From: Burhinus oedicnemus
Lineage: Eukaryota > Chordata > Aves > Charadriiformes > Burhinidae
Length of the DNA: 64,000 nucleotides
Direction: 5' to 3'
NCBI GenBank assembly: GCA_008921705.1
Contig: VFFE01007724.1
Location: forward strand, 558,001-622,000
Shown: positions 11,607 through 23,168 of the stretch, piece after piece
Layout: every line of letters begins with the position of its first letter
Numbering within the stretch: the stretch's first letter is position 1
The notes under the pieces: model-generated
Databases searched by the model: none
What the model was told of the DNA's origin: nothing
What the model saw: the letters and a program-made list of their open reading frames with translations, nothing else
Made by a program: the position numbers and the translations under genes

Positions 11607-12008
11607 ATATGCAAGCAATATACAAGAAGTCTACAAGTGTAGACTTAATACATTGTCAAATTGATGGTTTCTTCTTTATTCTCTATTCTTTCTAACACTG
11701 TATGTGCCTTTTTGACAACTAGTGAGCTTTGAGCTGATGTTTTCAGAAAACTGTCTACAGTGCTCAAAGACCTTATTACTAAGTGGGTAAGAGTCCATCA
11801 TTATGCATGTACAGTTAGCAGCTGCAGCAAGAGCAGAGAAGAAAGAGCAGGTAGCAAGGAGGAAGTATCTTTGGGATTACCTGGTTCTGTGGCTGCTGCT
11901 GTTGGCTGAAGCACTGGCAAAAACATTGGTTGAAAGAAAAAGAGTTGTCTGCTGTGAGGGCAAAGGATTGCACTTCATGCCCCTAGCATGTCCATTGCCA
12001 CTGGTATG
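11607..12008. other. AT-rich spacer between CR1 fragment and solo LTR
   Basis: Nothing recognised in about 400 bases. Confidence 0.4.
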
Positions 12009-12014
12009 CTCCTG
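12009..12014. repeat. Left target-site duplication of solo LTR
   Basis: CTCCTG directly before the LTR terminal TG. It is repeated at 12313-12318 directly after the terminal CA. Confidence 0.8.
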
Positions 12015-12312
12015 TGTTGCAGTTACTCACTACGACAAGCTGCAACACCGTCACCCGTAATCAGCAATAGGAAGTGGGCATACCCCACCGGAGGCCTACG
12101 AGGCGACAGACACGCCTCGGGGACAAAGAGCACAGACACCAATGTGGTGGATACAAGATGTCCGTTTATTAAACTGCGTCACAAGCTTATATACCTGGCC
12201 AAGCTCTGCTCAAGGGGAGGGGTTTGCCGTCTACCTTTCCGTCACATCACGTGATCTTCCGAACGCCGACCCCTGCATCTCTCACGTGATCTTCTGACCA
12301 CTAACCACCACA
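12015..12312 (-). mobile_element. Solo LTR of an alpharetrovirus-like endogenous retrovirus
   Basis: The 298-bp element has TG...CA ends and a perfect 6-bp target duplication, CTCCTG, on both sides. Read on the minus strand it has, in order: a U3 with two copies of a TCACGTGATCTTC block (plus-strand 12246-12258 and 12281-12293), a TATATAAG box (12193-12186), an AATAAA signal (12170-12165), a block CCACCACATTGGTGT (12150-12136) and a U5 ending TGCAACA. The box order, the placement of AATAAA just after the TATA box, the CACATTGGTGT block and the 6-bp duplication resemble avian leukosis-type LTRs. No gag, pol or env sequence is adjacent, so this is a solo LTR left by recombination between two LTRs. 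It carries no viral gene. Assignment beyond alpharetrovirus-like or ERVK-like is not possible by eye. Confidence 0.85.
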
Positions 12313-12318
12313 CTCCTG
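12313..12318. repeat. Right target-site duplication of solo LTR
   Basis: CTCCTG, identical to 12009-12014. Confidence 0.8.
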
Positions 12319-12723
12319 CACTGGAGAAACTGAGCAGAGCTGGACCCAGTTTTAGTTCCCTGACGGGTGCTGGTGGCTGCTGCCTTCTGCCTAAGGACCC
12401 TCATACCATTCTTTCTTCGCCCGCTCTCTGGATAGGTAATTCTTCTGGATAGGTAACTCTTCTGGCCAGCTGCTTTTGCTCTTCCACTGATCTCCAAATC
12501 TCTACGGAGTGTCCATACTGTCAGCATCTTGCCTCTGACTTCTTCCTGCCCTGAATGCCACTATGGCTTGCTAGTGCTACAAGGCAAATCTTTTATTGCA
12601 CTTCCATTGTTTTTCATTTATGAGCACTTAATTTAACCTGCCTTTTCAATCATCCACTACTATGAGATATGCCTGCAACATTTCACAGTCTATATTCAGG
12701 TATCCTGAATAATTTTCTGTCAT
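12319..12723. other. Spacer with short direct repeat
   Basis: Contains a direct repeat of TCTGGATAGGTAA-type units at about 12427-12458. Otherwise unrecognised. Confidence 0.4.
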
Positions 12724-12795
12724 GCTCTGGCAGGGGGGTTAGACTAGATGATCTCCAGAGGTCCCTTCCAACCCCTGTGATTCTGTGATTTCGGT
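12724..12795 (+). mobile_element. CR1 LINE extreme 3' end (about 70 bp)
   Basis: CTCTGGCAGGGGGGTTAGAC, GATGATCTCCAGAGGTCCCT and a tail of TGTGATTCTGTGATT match the CR1 3' terminus. It is almost identical to the 3' end of the copy at 35605-37116, so it belongs to the same subfamily and inserted as a severe 5' truncation. Confidence 0.9.
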
Positions 12796-15404
12796 GTTCT
12801 GCACTGTACAACGTATCAAGCTTTGTCACAGCAGTGTTCACCTCCTTCTCCAGATGACTGGAGAATATGCTGAGAGACATGAGTCAGTCATTGGTGTCCC
12901 ACTCATATTTGCCACTCTTCTGGTACTGAAGTTGGTTTAAGCTATAGGTTACATGTCATACCCTGTAGCTAGTAGTTCAGCAGCTTCCTATTTGGGTAAA
13001 AAACCTCTGATCCTGGTGATATGTTATTTCCAAATGGCCTGTCCATTCTAAAGCTTCCTTTGCTGACCATCAGGACAAAGTTCTGACCTTCAGATGCTGG
13101 GCTGACGTGTGGCATCTCTGGACTATTCTAGAAAAAACATATAGCTGATTTTATAGAGATCTTTTGGCACCAAAGTAGATGAGACGTCTGATTCTCTCTC
13201 ATTTCTTTTTTTTACCTTTGTTTACCTGTTGTTAAAACAAAAGCTCATCCAATTTACGAGCTCTGACTTAGTCCTCTTATCAAGTGCAACATGAACAGCA
13301 TTGGTTTGAGGTGATTACTAATAGTTATCTGGAGATTGTTGCTGTAATGATTGTAAGGATTGTTTCTGGTCTGAAAACTTTGTTGCACACATGAAGTTCT
13401 GAGCAACTTTCTGCTGCAACTTAGGAGTGGTACTCTTGTCCTTTTGGAGTGGTAAAGGCTATTGGAAAGTAGTGTGTATACTGAAGATTAGTAGGAAATA
13501 TTTCCATACATAGTGCATGATGGCACTAGTTCTTAAAAAGCATATTGCAGCCCACAACTCAGGAAGGAAAGTCTTGATGCTGGAAGTCTGGCTAATTATC
13601 AAAAGTTATCCAGACGTTCAGATCTTTACTTTGCCTTATTTTTTGAAAAAGTTCTGTACTGGTTTTGAGATGTGAGATTAGTTTGGTTCTTTAAATTAGG
13701 TGAGATGCACTGAGGTGCAAGTCTCTTGAGCACGAAAATAGGCAGCATGCTCTTTTGTTGCAGCACAACACTGTGGCTCATTTCGGACTACTGAATGCAA
13801 TGATTAAGTTTAAACAATTTGCCAAAAGTGGCACTTGCTTCGCCTTCAAGAGGGAGAGGGGTGTCCTGGTTTGAGAACACTGTGCTGTCATGTAGGTCTT
13901 GCTGCACGGGAGAAGGTGGAAGAAGCTGGTCCTCGATTGACTCACATGCTGAGCATCTGAGATTTGGCAAGTCTGGATTATAATTTTTTCTTAAATCTTC
14001 ATTTCTGGGCAAAATGGTGGAGGTGATTATGACAGAGTAAATAGACAGCTCCCTAATTTCATTTCAGTCATTGAGGTTATCAGTCTCAAGCTGGATCAAG
14101 TCTGTGTTGTTTGCAGTAGTTACTAAGCTTGTTCTAGCACTGAATGAAGTTAAAGACTATGTTCTGATTCTTTTCAAATTGATCAAGAGTTTTATGAAGA
14201 TTGATCAGTAGATTCTTTTGCTATGGTGGATATTGCTGTTGTGCTCAAAGAGGCTCCTTCGAAGGTATTTTTCTTTTATTTGTGAGATGATCCAGGGAAT
14301 GTGAGCAATTGTTTCTCTGCCCTGTGGACCACCTTCTGCTGACCTTAGATGTGCCATGCCTCCTAGTTGCCCTTTGAGGCCACCAACAATGAGGAAACAT
14401 GGGCTAGGATATATAAAGTTTTAAGATAACTTCTGATTACTACACCTTCATTGTGTCTGGCCTTGGCCTTGCAGTAGCTAACTTGCTGCTTAATTTTAGA
14501 CAATCAGTGAAACAGACCTCATGAACTAAGTGCTTAATACATTTTCATACATCCCCAGAGAGTCAAGTGCCTCTCTAGGCCTCCAGAGGGAGATCCTGTC
14601 CACTTAACTAAAGTGTTTAACCTTAAGCAAACAAGATCTTTTAGAAGTCTTCAGCATCGCCTACCTCTCTCCATAGTCTCTGTAAGAAACATAAGCACTT
14701 TAGAAGGACTGGGTTATCACGTGTCTAAGATTAGGTCCTTAAGAAGAACACGCCGCCTAGCTGTAATTATATGCAATTTTTGGAAATTGCATACTGATTG
14801 CCTGAAGGTACTTCTAGTCATCATAACTGCTGAAAGGGTAAGAAGACCACTTGAATACATTTATCATTTAAGCTGAAAAGTCAGAGGATTTGTGCCTGTG
14901 TTTTCCGTGATCTTAAAGGTGATTATTTCATAGCTCATAATCTTAAAAAAATACCACTGGTTACTTTTTCACTTTCATTCACTATTGCATCATCAGTTTA
15001 TACTGGTATTTAAGTCTGGTTTTGCAGGGGAAAAGTTTGAAAGCTTATTTAAAACAAGCTATTTAGAATAAGGATCGAGAAACAAAGAGCATAAACAATA
15101 GGTAAGCCGGATTTGGGATATAACTAGCTATCCAGGGCACTTTTCTTTAATCTGTATAGATCTTTTAAACTAATCTCCAAGTGGCAGGCTTTGGCTACTA
15201 TGACTAGATTTCTTTCACACACAGATAAATCCCCACAGTTTCCGCTTTCTCCAGAAGACGTCCACTTTCCCTTCCCCTTCATATCCCTAGTCTTCCCTGT
15301 GCATCTTCTGGTTTATAACTCTTTTTCTCCAAGGGCTGCTGAAATTGTCAGTGCTTTAGACCCTACAGCCAAATAAGGCATGTCTAGTTGGGGAGATACC
15401 ATAT
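12796..15404. other. AT-rich intergenic stretch
   Basis: About 2.6 kb without a recognisable exon or repeat. Frames are under 90 residues. Confidence 0.4.
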
Positions 15405-15615
15405 TCAGTGGGAAGCAGGGGTGAGGATGCATGAGACTGGAGAGGAAAAGGCAGGGGGGAAGGGTGAGGGGTTTGTATTCTTGACCTTAGGTAGCTGGTG
15501 CTGAGAGGTAGCGTATTGTGTTGAAGCACAGACAGAACGAGTTTGTGGATGGGAAGGAGGGAGCGAGGAGGAGGGAGGAGGAAGCTGGGACAGCGAGGGG
15601 GGAGGAGGAGAGAGC
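15405..15615. repeat. Purine-rich (GA) tract with G-quadruplex potential
   Basis: The plus strand is strongly purine-biased, especially 15545-15615, with repeated GGGA, GAGG and GGAGGAGG runs. Such tracts occur near promoters and can form triplex or quadruplex structures. It directly precedes the candidate exon at 15639. Confidence 0.6.
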
Positions 15616-15638
15616 AGCATCTCTATCTTTCTTTGCAG

Positions 15639-15740
15639 ACCACGCTGCTAAACAGCGAGGGGAGGCTCATGCTTCCCTAATATCCATCACTCCCTGCTTC
15701 CAGCGTGGTCACAGACAGAGCAACAAAGAGGGTCTCAGAG
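15639..15740 (+). other. Candidate spliced non-coding exon (possible GREB1 5' UTR exon)
   Basis: Seen: a pyrimidine-rich stretch ending in CTTTCTTTGCAG (15627-15638) is a near-ideal acceptor, and 102 bases later CAGAG|GTAAGATC (GT at 15741) is a strong donor. The enclosed segment is GC-richer than its surroundings and has no long reading frame; its only ATG is followed after two codons by a stop. Inference: it could be an upstream non-coding exon of GREB1, which has several alternative 5' exons in human, or an exon of a separate long non-coding RNA. If the upstream purine tract is a promoter, the exon could instead start there. Without transcript data this is a prediction from splice signals only. 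Confidence 0.35.
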
Positions 15741-15895
15741 GTAAGATCCTTGCAACTTGCAAAACTGTAGCATCTGACAAAATAAGGAGAAGCAGCAGCA
15801 ACAATACAGAGAAAAGATTATGAGCACCTGGGAATGCTCAGAGACGGCAGGGGGGTAATTGGAAGCCCAAGTCCCCTGAAGGCTAAGGAAGTGTT

Positions 15896-15917
15896 AGCAG
15901 CAGCAGCAGCAGCAGCA
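15896..15917. repeat. AGC trinucleotide repeat, 7 units
   Basis: Seven uninterrupted AGC units. Confidence 0.95.
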
Positions 15918-16285
15918 AGAACGGAGTAAGAGGGGAGCAGATCAGATCTGAGGGGATCAGAATACCAGCTAGTAATATTGAGCAGTGGGCAGTTTGTGTC
16001 CCAGCTGCCTGTGTAAGAAGAGGAGAGAATAGGGTCGAACTATGAAAGCAAATAGTCTGATACCTGATGACTAAATAAGGCTTAACAAAATATATGAATG
16101 GTTTATTTACCCAAAATGTAGTTCTGGAATGAAGAAAACAATTCATTTGTGCATGTCAGAAGAAAAAAATATAAATGAAAAGCAAAGCTAAAGTCTGCAT
16201 ATTGTTTTGACTTTTTTACATGAAAGTTTGATTTTTCATTTTAGGACAATGTTTCAGTTCAGAAATGCATTTATTAGCAAGAAGG

Positions 16286-16343
16286 AGAAAAAAAAGGCAA
16301 AACACCCAAATGAAATGTTTTGGGTGTTTTGTTTTTCTTTTTT
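16286..16343. repeat. Inverted repeat (hairpin)
   Basis: AAAACACCCAAA at 16299-16310 is the exact reverse complement of TTTGGGTGTTTT at 16319-16330, with an 8-base loop. The stem extends outward with A-run/T-run pairing (GAAAAAAAAGGC against GTTTTTCTTTTT) for about 12 more bases with mismatches. Confidence 0.8.
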
Positions 16344-17849
16344 GAGTCAAACAAAATGGGCTGTTTGACAATTATTGTAAGAAAATATTTGTGATACCAA
16401 AACAAAGTATGCTGTTTGACCTGAGAAATACTGTTTAATTTAATTTAGGAAAAAACAGCGTAATTTTGTACTGGCCTGAAATGAAATTTATAATTATGTT
16501 TGATTCATCCACTTAGCCTAAAAAAATCAGCAATTTGGTTAGGTGTATTTATAAAGTGAATTGTTTATTTTTAGTTGCAGATACTAGAAGCTTAGATGGA
16601 GACAGAAAGTATAGCATCTATACATTGGAGAAATTGACGCTTGCTTTTTCCTTGTGCTTTGTCTCATTTACTTTACTTTTTGAGGTATGAGCTACCTTGC
16701 TTTTGATATAACACCTTGTAGACTTTTCTGAAAATTATAAACTAATAATGGCAGTAATGTCAGTGTTTGTTGTTAAACATGTTGAACGAACTACAAAGAA
16801 AATTAACAGTGGCTTGTATGTCTTATGAATAAAAGTCTTTAGAATTTAATGTCTTTTTTTCACTATGAAACATAGAATCAGTCTCCAGAGGTGGACATTC
16901 TGGAATATTTGTGCTTAATTGGAAGTTTCTGTGTTTTCATCTCCACATTAGGTAACTAAAACAGCTGTAGTGAGTTTATCTGATGTGTGAGTGAGGAAGT
17001 TAGAACCACCATTCTCTGCTGCTGTGGGGAACCTGGAGATGGTGGACCTGATTTTGATTTGCTTTTCCATCAGTGTAAATTTACGAGTACAAGTGTACAT
17101 GGGATCAGCATCAGGTTCTGTACTGGTCTACTTTGTTGTTGCCCCATTTTTCTTATAAAAGAGAGACGAGCCAAATCACAGCAATGGGACTTTTCTTTCA
17201 CCAGTTTTAAAAATTATGTTAATGGCTATTTCAGGGCTTACATACTGTTATTATTTTCAAACTATAAATAACAGTCTGACTTTGGTCACCTTATCTGGTG
17301 TGGTAGTTGTCAGCTCTAGCTTTGAAATTGAATTCAATCAGGGTTTTTATTAAAAAAAAGCCCAAAATAACTTATTTTCCTGTCAGCCTACCCCCTTGCT
17401 TACACAACTTGTTCTATTTTTTCAATCTGTCTTTTTGGTTTGCTAACTGCAGGAATGCCTGTTACGTTTTTGAAACCTCTTGGTCTGTCTTGTTCTTAAT
17501 GCACAGCTGTTTAAGAAAACCTCAAATTAATTAAGGCCTTAAAAGTGATCTTTTGTTTCTTTAGAAAAACTAAAATTACTACATACAAAATTGCCTTTTT
17601 TTTTTGGGGGGGTATTTCACTACAGTTTTGATTTTTTGTGGCTTCTGCTAAAGAAAGGGAATGTTCTCACTTTGGAAAGATTTAACTGTGTTAGGTGCAT
17701 AAAAAAACCAATAACCAAACCTAACACAAATCTGCTGCTCCAGGTATATTTTCATTTGAAGCTAACATTCTTTTCTACTTAGACAATAGTTAGCTATTGT
17801 TCTCTTAAAACAACCTTCTATGAACTATATTGTTCTTGAAGTTTATATG

Positions 17850-17935
17850 GGCTGGATGCAAAGCTCCCTGAAGTCAGGAAGAGACATTCCATTGACTTCA
17901 AATGGTTTTGGATCAAGCCTGTCACGTGAGATTAG
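17850..17935. repeat. Probable ancient interspersed repeat fragment
   Basis: CATTGACTTCAAATGGTTTT followed by GGATCAAGCC resembles the 'attgacttcaatgggctttggatcaggcc' phrase that recurs in bird and turtle genomes. The family cannot be named by eye. Confidence 0.4.
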
Positions 17936-20900
17936 CTCCTGACAGAAGATCTTATAAGCACAGGCACAGAACAGGATGATTTAGGGATGGAATTTCACTT
18001 ATGCTGTGATCATCTTTGCCTTGTGAATATCTGTTAGGCATAGTGTTTTTGAAGCAATGCTTCATTTATTTTGTGTTAAAAATACCTATATTCCTTGGTA
18101 TTGTGAATATACAGTTTTGCAGAAATTTTCTTCTAACTCGGGTCTCCAATCTATTCTCTATTTGTGTTTGTATTTAAAGACTTTGTTAAAGGAGTCTGTC
18201 TTTGGATATGACAGTTCTGAATCTCTTAGATGAGATTTTATAACCTCAGTAATACTATACATAATATGCACAAAATTAAGGCGTTTTCTAATGTGAAATA
18301 GCAAGTTAAAAACAATGGTTTGAATTCTATTTTTCTCGTTAAACTAAAAGAACATATTCTATATAAGAAACTAATGGCTTCCATAGTTTCTCTTTTAAAA
18401 AACCAACACCTGCCCCACAAAACGCAGAAGAGACTGCTCTGTAAGTTGTGAGAAGTGGCAGTCAGTTTGACATTTACAGGTTTTCTGCATTTGAAATTTA
18501 GGCAACTTACACAAGGTAAAAATAACCATGAGAAAAACAGTATAGTATTGTATTACAAAATAAAACAGGAGCATTTTACAGCATGTGTTACGTAAGGCCA
18601 AATTTGGATTAGGAAATTGTAAACTTTCAAAGGTGATTCTTGTTAATAAACAAAAGCCTGTCAGACTCCTAAACACTCTAGTGATGCTGAGCATAATTAT
18701 CTTTAGGGAAAAATTGCCTTTGGTTCTTATTGATTGTGGCTCTTCTAATGAATACAAAGTCTGCACAGTGAATGATAAGTGATCTGTCACTCGATGTTTC
18801 ACCCTCATACAAAATAAAGCATTTACTTACTCTCAGCTGAGATCAGGCTTAGCCAGAGGTTTATTTCATGTGAATAAAAGCTACATGAAGGGGCATAAAA
18901 GGCTAGCGTAACTAACAACAACCAAAATCTACATACAAACAACCTTACTTACACAAAAACATGCCTGCATTTGTGTATTACACACATGCACAGGAAAGCA
19001 TTGCATCTTTAGCTACAACTGAAAACTTTTTGCTTTTTTCCACTTAAGCTGTGGTTAATGATTCAGTCAGTCTGCAAATCTGACTAACACTTAGAAACTT
19101 CTGTTACACAGGCTGTGGCAGGAGATACTGTTATTTACTAAGGAAATTTAAATGTGTCACACTCATTTTGTAGACATTTGTAGCTGCTTCTTTATAATTA
19201 CACCTAAGGATTGCAAAGAACATTGGTTTGGTTTTCAGTTTGCCTTCATTTGCCATTATCCATGTGTTGCCTTTCATGCTTGAATGTTTATATGAGGAAT
19301 AAAGGAAGTCTAAGAAGTAACATAGCCAGTAGTGTATTTCTCAAAAAACAGTAAAAGAAGATTGGCATTTAGACATTGTATATCTTAGGAAAAAACGCTG
19401 TAAAATATAAATACTAGAAAATATCCTGTTTCTAGATAAACAGCATAGCAGTACTTTATATACGAGAAACAATCTGTAGTGATGTTCTAGGCATATTTTA
19501 TGTAATTATGCGGTAGATAAAAATTTTTTGTAGAAAGTATATTAACATCACAGTCATAAGAATAGGCAGTACTGACAAAGAATTGCCATCAAAGATGTAT
19601 TTATAGGTTTGAGAAATCATCTTGACTCTTTTAACAGTTTTTGTGTTGTTTTAAGTGGTTACCTAGATGACTTAGTTTTTAGAGGTCCTTAGTAGGAAAG
19701 TGTGGGGCTAGGTCTTCTGTTTTTATGAGAAAATACGTAGATTTTGTCTTGAGGATGTGAAGTTTTTATTTCCACAACGTTTCTTATCCTTATTCCAAGG
19801 ATAAACATTTATTTAAAATGGTCTGATCCTATCCTGTGAAGTTCTAGTGTTGTTATACAGTGCTTTGAAATTATAAGCTAGTTTCTAATGATTATGACTG
19901 CACTTCTATTATGATTTCATCATACAAGTCCTCACCTACAGGATATATGTATCAACTGCAAGAGGACTTGAATGGGTATATAGACAGGTGTAAAAGCACC
20001 AGTTTTGCTTCTATCAACTAAAAGTTTAGTGCATTAAAAGAAGAAAGTATAGTCTTTTCTGATCTGGAACCACATTTTCACATGTTTTCAAAATCTCTGT
20101 ACTCTCTCAGTTTCTGTATGAACTAGAGATTAAAGTGGCAAAGTAATACCCCATACACAAAGTGGTCAAACCATACACATAGAGTGGTGGATAAAACCTT
20201 AGATATGACTGGTGTAATAATTCAGGATGTTATTTGTAATAATGGTAGTGAAAATATTTTTAAACACAAGAATGATTTGTAAGTTGCTGAGAAGTTGTAA
20301 AGATTGTTTCATCTTAATCTGACAGCTATTTTCATTATTTTCACCCCAGAGGTAATTAAATGGTTGCTTTATTATGTAAATGCATTTGTTTTTAAAGAAA
20401 ACATTTGTGACTTACTTGACGGCAATGGAAAGGATGCTCTAGTTAAGTGAAGGATCCAGTTTGCAGTGGCGTTTTTGTATAGATGGAACTATAAATGGTT
20501 TGGGCCCTAGTTGTTCATAACCCATGCATGGATATGCTGTGGAGATACTCATAGACATATATATGTAAATTGGGTTCAGTCATTCCTGCTATCTGTGAAA
20601 AAGTCACTTGTCACTCCTATTTGAGGATCAAATGCATCTAGATGCCAGCCAGTTCAGACTTGCTAGAATATATCTGACTTTGATAAGTAGTTTTCAGTTT
20701 TATCATTTTATTCAATTAAAAAACTTCTGTCAACAGGTGTATATGTTGCTAAACACTTTGTTGCTTTCCCCCTTGTTCTGCTATATTCCCACATTTTTTG
20801 TCATTTGTCATCTTTTATGTAGAGAAGACCATAGCAGTCACATCAGTGGTAATTATGTCTCTGCTGCTCAGAAGAGCCTTGAAGCAAGAGAGCCTTAAAA

Positions 20901-22096
20901 GAAAGCAGATAAGCCAAGTCTCATCTTCTCAGCATGAGACAAACATTTGACCCGGTATCCAGCCCTCCAGCTACGATAGAAGCACCATTATAATATATCT
21001 CCTGCTTTGAAGTTCACAGGATACTGGAAAAGCAGGAGAGGAATCTCAGTGATCTACTGTAGTACTCTGCCTCACAGTGGAGTCCTCATTTGAAAGACCA
21101 TTTAGAGGGAGTATATCCTAGGCAGTGGCATTAGTCCAATCCCATGTGTGTGACACATAGCTCAGCATGGTGGAGGCCATGAGATATCGACCAGGCCTAC
21201 TCATGCCAGAGGGTGGCTGAGCAAAAAGCAACATACAGTGCACATTCTGTATTTAGAAGACCTTACAAAGACCTGGAAAAGTCCTCTTAAATTCTGTAAA
21301 GCAAATCTAAATGTAGAATCAGAGACATGGTGTTTGGAAAGCTCTGATCTTCCGCTGATACTGCAGTCTATTCTCTAGGGCCAAGTTGGCTTCCACAATG
21401 TGAAATGAGGGTGCAGCTCCACAAGGAGATCTTGCTATAGTTTTAATAGTGTTGATGGATTATTGTGGAATTTACTGTCTCTTTTATTTCCTCTTGCCAT
21501 TTAAAAGATTGTTTAGAAAGTTAATTTTATGAATTAGTTGAAAATTTATTTTTGTCTAGTGATGCTTGTCTGGGTTTTGCTCAGGCTGAAAAAAGAAATT
21601 TTAAGTATTGAGCTTTCAGGGTAGTAAGGTCAATCTCCCTGCGTCCTAGGCATGAGTCATAAAATCACCAAGGAAAATTATATTATGAAATTTGATAATG
21701 GTAAATCTTCTGTTTTAATTCTTACCACTGAGGATAATGCTGTGTACTTTGCTCCACGTCAGAGAGCATGGCAATGCACAGTTACTGACAGCCTTGAACA
21801 GCTGACCTGTGAACCACTGGTGAGATCCTTCTGACTGTTACTGAGTTTTGGTACCAGGCCTCAGAATACAGCAATAAATATTGGGTTTTGCTCTGCAGTC
21901 ATATGTGACAGTTTCACATTATTCTGGTAGATCCCCAAACATTTATCTGTGATGTTAGGAGAAATTGATAACAGACTCTTTGAAAGTCCATTTCTTTTTA
22001 TGTAATACTTGTGGGAGAGCCATCATACTGTACACTTTCTTGCTTATGGAGCTCATTAGAGGAAACCTGGATACAGGAAAGAAGCTCTGTAGTAAA

Positions 22097-23168
22097 ATCA
22101 TAGAATCATAGAATATCTCAAGTTGGAAGGGACCCATAAGGATCATCAAGTCCAACTCCCTGCTTCTTGTAGACTACTACCTAAAACTAAACCATATGAC
22201 TAAGAGCATTGTCCAGACGTTCCTGGAACTCTGACAGGCTTGGTGATGTGACCACTTCCTTGGGGAGCCTGTTCCAGTGACTGACCAGTCTCTCAGTGAA
22301 GAACCTTTTCCTAATGTTGAATCTGAACTTCTCCTGATGCAGCTTCATTCCATTTCTTCATGTCCTGTCGCTGGTCACCAGTGAGAGGACATCAGCACCT
22401 CCCTCTCTGCTGCCCTGCTTGAGGAAGTTGCAGACTGCCATGAGGGCAGTGCTCAGTGATGAGGTCAGCCCTCAACCTTCTCCAAGCTGAACAAGCCAAG
22501 TGACCTCAGCTGCTTCTCAGAAGTCATGCCCTCGAGACGTTTCACCATCTTGATCGCCCTTCCCTGAACACACTTTAATAATTTGATGTTCTTCTTGTAT
22601 TGGGTCACCCAAAACTGCCCACAGAACTCGAGGTGGGGCCACACCAGTCCAAATGTAGCGTGACACAATCACCTCTCTCAACCAGCTAGCTATGCTGTGC
22701 TTGATGTACCCCAGGATACGGGTAGCCCTTTTGGCTGCCAGGGCACACTGTTGACTCATACTCAATTTGCCATCAACTCAAACCCCCAGATCTCTTTCTG
22801 TGGGGCTGCTCTTCAGCCTCTCGTCCCCCAGTTTGTATGTATATCCAGGATTACCCAGTCCCAGGTGGAGAATTTGGCACTTGCTCTTGTTAAATTTCTT
22901 ATGGTTGGTGATTGCCCAGCACTCTAGCCTATGCAGATGTCTCTCTAAGGCCAGTAAGGCGATCTCTCTGTAACCCTCGCGAGTCCACAGCTCTTCCTAG
23001 TTTAGTATCATCAGCAAATTTACTTAATGTACATTCAATTCCTGCATCCAGATCATTTATAAAAACATTAAAGAGCACTGGCCCTAAAATTGAGCCCTGG
23101 GGAATCCCACTGGTGACTGGCTGCCAGTGTGATGTAACCCCATTTATTATAACTCTTTGAGCCCTTAT
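22097..23168 (-). mobile_element. CR1 LINE copy, minus strand, 5'-truncated
   Basis: Left end is the CR1 tail on the minus strand (AATCATAGAATCATAGAATA, then TTGGAAGGGACC). Moving right it runs back through the terminal coding block (near 22290) to reverse-transcriptase motif C (FADDTKLGR, near 23030-23000) and motif B ([14 protein letters not shown], near 23115-23075), and ends near 23168 in the block before motif B. Frames are broken by several shifts downstream of motif C. About 1.07 kb remain of a usual 4-5 kb. Confidence 0.93.

Larger units (their letters stand above)
15918..22096. other. AT-rich stretch, probably intergenic or 5' intron
   Basis: About 6.2 kb. It holds an A/T-rich hairpin at 16286-16343 and a probable ancient repeat around 17850-17935. 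No protein-family frame or clear exon was found. Confidence 0.45.
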
